DNA of 64,000 bases from Desulfosporosinus sp. OT (GTDB lineage Bacteria > Bacillota > Desulfitobacteriia > Desulfitobacteriales > Desulfitobacteriaceae): assembly GCF_000224515.1 (NCBI RefSeq), contig NZ_AGAF01000080.1:1-64000 (forward strand). Direction: 5' to 3'. Position 1 is the stretch's first letter, and each line of letters begins with the position of its first letter. The notes under the pieces were generated by a model, which was given only the letters and a program-made list of their open reading frames with translations, did no database searches and was not told where the DNA came from. A program made the position numbers and the translations under genes. Below, in pieces: positions 60,500 through 64,000 of this stretch.

Positions 60500-61100
60500 T
60501 TCAGTTACCTACTAAGCCTGGGACGCAGTGTCACACAGATGCAAACGTCTTTACGTAAGCAGCCTAGCAAACTTCCGTTAAAGCGACCGACCCAAAATTC
60601 AAGACGATGCACATGGAATGTGCCGTCTCCCGATTCAAACCAAGGATGCAGCTCATGAACCGTCCCTTCTCCCGTCCGTTTCCCCAGGCCCAAGCCTAGG
60701 ACGCAGTATGACACAGGCGCGACGTCTTTACGTAAGCACAATAGCAAACTCCGTGAAAGCGACCGACCCAAAACACGGGGCAGTGCACAAGGTTCCTTCT
60801 CGCCATCCTGCAAGAAGGTTAATACGTGCGAAGACCGTGTCTGCAAGAAGGGTAATCCGTGCGAAAACAGTGTTTTCGTGGGCTTCAGGGACACTCGGCC
60901 ATCCTGCAAGAAGGCTAATTCGTGCGAAGACAGTGTCTTCGGGCCTGCGGATGGCGCTTTTGGCACGATAGTCTCCAGTGGAGATTATCGCCGTAGGCGG
61001 TCCTTTAAAAGAATACTATCGCCGAAGGATGAACCCCGCTCCCCAAAGCCAGGAGCTTGAACGGTTAGTTTGCTCTGCGTCGTAAGCACCGAGCGCTGTG
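60500..61100. repeat. Repeat-rich noncoding block (two repeat families)
   Basis: No gene is credible here. Family 1: AAGCCT(G/A)GGACGCAGT to GACCGACCCAAAA occurs at 60514-60597 and 60692-60773, 178 bases apart, with a faint third piece at about 61080. Family 2: TGCAAGAAGGNTAAT plus GTGCGAA(G/A)ACAGTGT occurs at 60803-60834, 60841-60878 and 60900-60947, and as one inverted copy at 19273-19318. Open frames across it are by-products of the repeats. Confidence 0.75.
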
Positions 61101-61307
61101 TCATACAAGTCCTTCAGCGCTGGAAGCACCTCCATCACTCGCATCCAGACTTAGATCATCCCAAGCCACCAGAGAACCATCTTCTGCTAAATCATATATG
61201 ACGACTTTGTCTGTTTGGGTCGTAAATTCGACGCAACAATCCCAACAATAGAATTGCTCTACGCCCACTTTCCCAATAGCACGTCCTGAGCATACCGGAC
61301 AATTCAT
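61101..61307 (-). CDS. Small zinc-ribbon protein
   Basis: A 68-residue protein with two Cys pairs, MNCPVCSG and FYCWDCCVEF, spaced as a zinc ribbon, and an acidic tail. Its start overlaps the end of the PRC-barrel gene by four bases, so the two are translated together. Partner proteins of this type are frequent next to PRC-barrel genes in clostridia (recalled). Function unknown. Confidence 0.8.
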   Translation of the reverse strand: MNCPVCSGRAIGKVGVEQFYCWDCCVEFTTQTDKVVIYDLAEDGSLVAWDDLSLDASDGGASSAEGLV

Positions 61308-61798
61308 GATCGTAAACCCCCTTCATTTGCTTGATCCAAGGGGGATACTTGGTTATCAACAATTAAAATATCTTTCCCATTGATCATGACATGCGGTCTA
61401 AGAATAGTTCCCCGGCCATGCAGAAGGTCAGCAAAAAGTCCATCAGAAACCTCGAATCCCACAATTTCTTCGACGGAATCATCGAGGAAAACATCTTCAA
61501 TCGTGCCTCTTGCGTCTCCACCCTGGGTATAAACTTCGTTCCCTACTTTGTCAGACCACCTTGTCCCCTTAAGTTCTTCTATCGTTTTTTCTTTAACGGT
61601 TATAGCATCCTTACCAATCGCAACAATTGCCTGCCTAGGAATTCCTTTTGACGACTGGAAGAAACGCCCACCTTCTAAGAGAATTCCAACAACCTCGTCT
61701 CGGTCATTGTCAAGGATCAGATCCTGTACCCAACCAATCGAGTCCCCACTTTTTAAGTCCAAAACAGGAAGCCCAATAATCTCTCGAGTGCGTCGCAT
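61304..61798 (-). CDS. yrrD: PRC-barrel domain protein (YrrD-like)
   Basis: A 164-residue soluble protein with two PRC-barrel repeats: GLPVLDLKSGDSIGWVQDLILD (residues about 9-30) and GNEVYTQGGDARGTIEDVFLD (about 86-106), each followed by VxGxxxxxG. The fold occurs in RNA-processing factor RimM and in photosynthetic reaction centres. YrrD sits near mnmA and recD2 in Bacillus; its role is unknown. The ATG at 61798 starts directly before mnmA's 3' flank. Confidence 0.88.
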   Translation of the reverse strand: MRRTREIIGLPVLDLKSGDSIGWVQDLILDNDRDEVVGILLEGGRFFQSSKGIPRQAIVAIGKDAITVKEKTIEELKGTRWSDKVGNEVYTQGGDARGTIEDVFLDDSVEEIVGFEVSDGLFADLLHGRGTILRPHVMINGKDILIVDNQVSPLDQANEGGLRS

Positions 61799-61997
61799 TT
61801 AACCTGCCACCTTGCTAAAATAATTCCTTTTTGTACTATGCCCTGAAGTTCTATGATTTATGCAATAAAATATATCACTTCACCTAAAAAGGAAACTTAC
61901 TTTAGTTCAGCAAAAGTTTTACTCCTTCGAAAATCAGTTTAATGCGTATGTGTTCTGGGTGTAAATAAGCTGCAAAATCCAGATGTTGGAGCCTCTG

Positions 61998-63107
61998 TTA
62001 TCGTCGCCCTCGAGGATCAGAAATAATCTTTCCTCCTCCAACTACTATGTTTCCTTGATAAAAAACAACGGCTTGTCCTGGAGTCACCGCACGCTGCGGT
62101 TCGTCAAAACGAACCATAACGCTATCGTCCACTCCGATTTCACCAGGGTAAATCGTTGCGTGAGCTCCTGATGAGTTATAACGGATTTTGGCCTCGATTT
62201 TTATTGGTTCTTTTAATTCCGAAATGGATATCCAGTTCAAATCAATTGCCCACAGAGTATCCGTATACACATCTGGGTCTTCTCCTAAAACGACCTCATT
62301 GCTAACTGGATTCAAACCCACTACAAACATTGGTTTACCAAAGGTAACCCCAAGGCCCTTACGCTGCCCGACAGTGTAGTGAATAATCCCTCGGTGCTTG
62401 CCCAAACTATTTCCTGCTAAGTCCACAAAATTCCCCGGTTTAATAGACTCTTCTGACCGTTTCTGGACAAAGGTCGCATAGTCATCATTGGGAATAAAAC
62501 AAATCTCCTGGCTATCCGGCTTATCACCTACCCCTAAGCCCCGTTCTCTCGCCATTTTTCGAATTTGCTCCTTCGGATAGTCTGCCAAAGGAAAAAGGGT
62601 ATGGGCAAGCTGTTCCTGGGTTAACATGTACAACGCATAGGTTTGATCTTTGCGTTCATCGGCACCCTTACTTAAAAGAAACCTGTCACTATCGGGATCC
62701 CGTAGCACTTGCGCGTAATGACCCGTTGCTATGTAATCGGCCCCCAGACCGCGGGCTTTACGAAGCATCTCACCAAATTTAACATACTTGTTACAGGCTA
62801 AACACGGATTTGGTGTTTCTCCTGTTAAATAGGACTGGGTGAAATAATCTACCACAGTCTCCTCAAAATAGGAACGAAAATTCAAAACATAATGAGGGAT
62901 CCCTAACAAAAAGGCAACCCGCCTGGCGTCATCAATGGCCGAAATAGAGCAACAGCCCCCTTCCACCTCTGGACCCGCTGATTCCCAAATCTGCAAGGTA
63001 ACCCCGATCACATCATACCCTTGTTCTTGAAGTAAAGCGGCGGCCATGGAACTATCCACACCGCCGCTCATACCCACCACTACTTTAGGTTTTGTTATCT
63101 GAGCCAT
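61998..63107 (-). CDS. mnmA: tRNA-specific 2-thiouridylase
   Basis: Makes 2-thiouridine at U34 of Lys, Glu and Gln tRNAs. The 369 residues have the PP-loop GMSGGVDSSMAAALLQEQ, the catalytic Cys in NPCLACNKYVKFG and the second Cys in EICFIPNDDY, and a C-terminal beta barrel. The ATG at 63107 has AGGTGAG upstream, six bases after iscU. It is downstream of the iscS-iscU pair, which supplies its sulfur (established for IscS or YrvO). Confidence 0.95.
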   Translation of the reverse strand: MAQITKPKVVVGMSGGVDSSMAAALLQEQGYDVIGVTLQIWESAGPEVEGGCCSISAIDDARRVAFLLGIPHYVLNFRSYFEETVVDYFTQSYLTGETPNPCLACNKYVKFGEMLRKARGLGADYIATGHYAQVLRDPDSDRFLLSKGADERKDQTYALYMLTQEQLAHTLFPLADYPKEQIRKMARERGLGVGDKPDSQEICFIPNDDYATFVQKRSEESIKPGNFVDLAGNSLGKHRGIIHYTVGQRKGLGVTFGKPMFVVGLNPVSNEVVLGEDPDVYTDTLWAIDLNWISISELKEPIKIEAKIRYNSSGAHATIYPGEIGVDDSVMVRFDEPQRAVTPGQAVVFYQGNIVVGGGKIISDPRGRR

Positions 63108-63113
63108 ACTCAC

Positions 63114-63491
63114 CTATTCCTTTTTCTCCTGTTTTTCGCGATAATTTACAATTGCTGCATGGAGTGCATCCGCAGCTAAGTTTGAACAGTGCATTTTTGC
63201 TGGAGGGAGGCCCCCCAAAGCCTCGGCTACAGCAGCATTCGAAATGACCATAGCTTCGTCAAGGGTTTTGCCTTTGACCATTTCCGTAACCATACTGCTG
63301 GTGGCGACGGCCGCACCACAACCAAACGTTTTGAACTTAACATCTTTAATAATGTCTCCCTCGACATCTAAATAAATACGCATAATATCCCCGCATTTAG
63401 CGTTCCCGACTTCACCAACCCCATCTGGGTTTTCAATTTCACCAACATTACGCGGATTCGTAAAATGATCCATTACTTTTTCTGTATACAT
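63114..63491 (-). CDS. iscU: Iron-sulfur scaffold protein (NifU/IscU type)
   Basis: A 125-residue scaffold on which Fe-S clusters are built. MYTEKVMDHFTNPRNVGEI begins it, and the three ligand cysteines are in GNAKCGD, FGCGAAVA and KMHCSNLA. It belongs to the NifU-N/IscU class, without the C-terminal Nfu domain. The ATG at 63491 has AAGGAG about ten bases upstream; a GTG four codons earlier is too close. It follows the cysteine desulfurase gene by 18 bases and precedes mnmA. Confidence 0.94.
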   Translation of the reverse strand: MYTEKVMDHFTNPRNVGEIENPDGVGEVGNAKCGDIMRIYLDVEGDIIKDVKFKTFGCGAAVATSSMVTEMVKGKTLDEAMVISNAAVAEALGGLPPAKMHCSNLAADALHAAIVNYREKQEKKE

Positions 63492-63509
63492 CTCTAATTC
63501 CACTCCTTT

Positions 63510-64000
63510 TTATTGCGCTTCTTTAATATGCATAACTTGATCATAAAGCGGAGACATCATTCGCAAACGCTCTACAATCTTCGGTAATTGTTCAAGGACA
63601 TAATCAATTTCTTCTTCAGTATTTTGGCGCCCTAAGGTAAAGCGAAGTGATCCGTGGGCAATCTCATGGACAAGCCCCATGGCCAGCAACACATGAGAGG
63701 GATCAAGAGATCCTGAAGTGCAAGCTGAGCCACTTGAAGCGGAGATTCCAAGCATATCCAAGGATAGTAACAGGGATTCCCCTTCGACGAATCGGATACT
63801 GACATTCACATTATTCGGTAAGCGCTTATCTCCCATAGGCCCATTTACTTTCACGTGATCAATGCTCTGCAGAATTCCATTGATAAGTTTATCGCGTAGT
63901 TTCGTATGGTGTTCAGCATCTTCAGCCATCCGTTGCCCGGCTAGTTGACAGGCCTTGCCAAATCCAATAATTCCCGGTGTATTTTCCGTACCCGAACGTC
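63510..64000 (-). CDS. iscS: Cysteine desulfurase (NifS/IscS type), 3' part only
   Basis: The C-terminal 163 residues of a PLP-dependent cysteine desulfurase; the N-terminal part with the PLP Lys lies beyond the window. RSGTENTPGIIGFGKACQLA is seen at the window edge, then GSACTSGSLDPSH with the catalytic Cys loop, and LRFTLGRQNTEEEIDYVL near the C terminus. It delivers sulfur to the IscU scaffold and to MnmA, whose genes follow. Confidence 0.93.
   Translation of the reverse strand, partial: RSGTENTPGIIGFGKACQLAGQRMAEDAEHHTKLRDKLINGILQSIDHVKVNGPMGDKRLPNNVNVSIRFVEGESLLLSLDMLGISASSGSACTSGSLDPSHVLLAMGLVHEIAHGSLRFTLGRQNTEEEIDYVLEQLPKIVERLRMMSPLYDQVMHIKEAQ

Noticed and set aside
60505..60966. Open frame of 153 codons across the repeat block
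   Set aside because: Its sequence is the repeat units translated (repeated KTxFS/SCKKAN-like phrases), it has no ribosome site, and both strands are open for the same reason.
1..64000. CRISPR array
   Set aside because: No regularly spaced short repeats with unique spacers and no cas gene were seen; the repeats found have other spacing.

Overview
The window looks like chromosome of a spore-forming, low-to-mid GC Firmicute. The best guess is the Desulfosporosinus/Desulfitobacterium branch of the Peptococcaceae. That placement is inferred from gene order, protein style, AGGAGG-type ribosome sites, a sigma-K gene and T-box leaders; no 16S gene is present. Nearly all housekeeping genes read on the minus strand. 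The left edge cuts a membrane sensor gene and the right edge cuts a NifS-type cysteine desulfurase.

Positions 1-19.9 kb: RNase J, EF-P, an M24 Xaa-Pro peptidase and AroQ are followed by a complete type IV pilus locus (locus 1). It holds a LysM protein, PilO-like, a PilM-PilN fusion, PilD, pilins, PilC, PilT, PilB and PilX/W/V-like minor prepilins. Shikimate genes (aroB, aroK, aroC, aroE) follow, with one more prepilin between aroC and aroE, then the HAD phosphatase YqeG.

Positions 19.96-30.2 kb: a decayed accessory region lies against sigK. An intact sigK (29439-30182) sits at one end. A diverged, frameshifted 3' half of sigK sits at the other end (20003-20289), directly beside the stop codon of a truncated large serine recombinase. 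A third, short and nearly identical copy of the sigK 3' end lies between them (26364-26502). This is read as the wreck of a skin-like sigK-intervening element. The recombinase is in pieces on both strands, and inverting about 5.3 kb would bring its middle and C-terminal pieces back together. Cargo and debris include an iron-type alcohol dehydrogenase, two related small helical proteins, two exported proteins, a 27-bp terminal-inverted-repeat element carrying a split tRNA-Thr, a frameshifted deaminase, an IS21 relic and an XRE relic.

Positions 30.3-47.0 kb: a second type IV pilus locus (locus 2). It holds PilD, a large secreted L-type-lectin/X2-domain protein, an 852-residue PilX-like protein, PilV-like, PilO, PilN, PilM, two further prepilins, two near-duplicate major-pilin-like genes, PilC and PilB. 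It has no PilT, so any retraction would have to use PilT of locus 1. Its PilB carries a good N-terminal MshEN-like (c-di-GMP-binding type) motif that locus 1 PilB largely lacks.

Positions 47.5-64 kb: two small paralogous proteins, a U32 peptidase-family tRNA-modification-type protein, and a plus-strand trpB with its own promoter and tryptophan T-box, flanked by a direct repeat. Then come mltG (with an apparent GA-repeat frameshift), a VanW/G5 lipoprotein, a DUF1292 protein, ruvX, an Fe-S aldo/keto reductase, ireB and alaS behind an unusual T-box. The window ends with an AI-2E permease, a repeat-rich noncoding block, a zinc-ribbon protein, a PRC-barrel protein, mnmA, iscU/nifU and iscS/nifS. 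Several dispersed repeats link distant intergenic regions.
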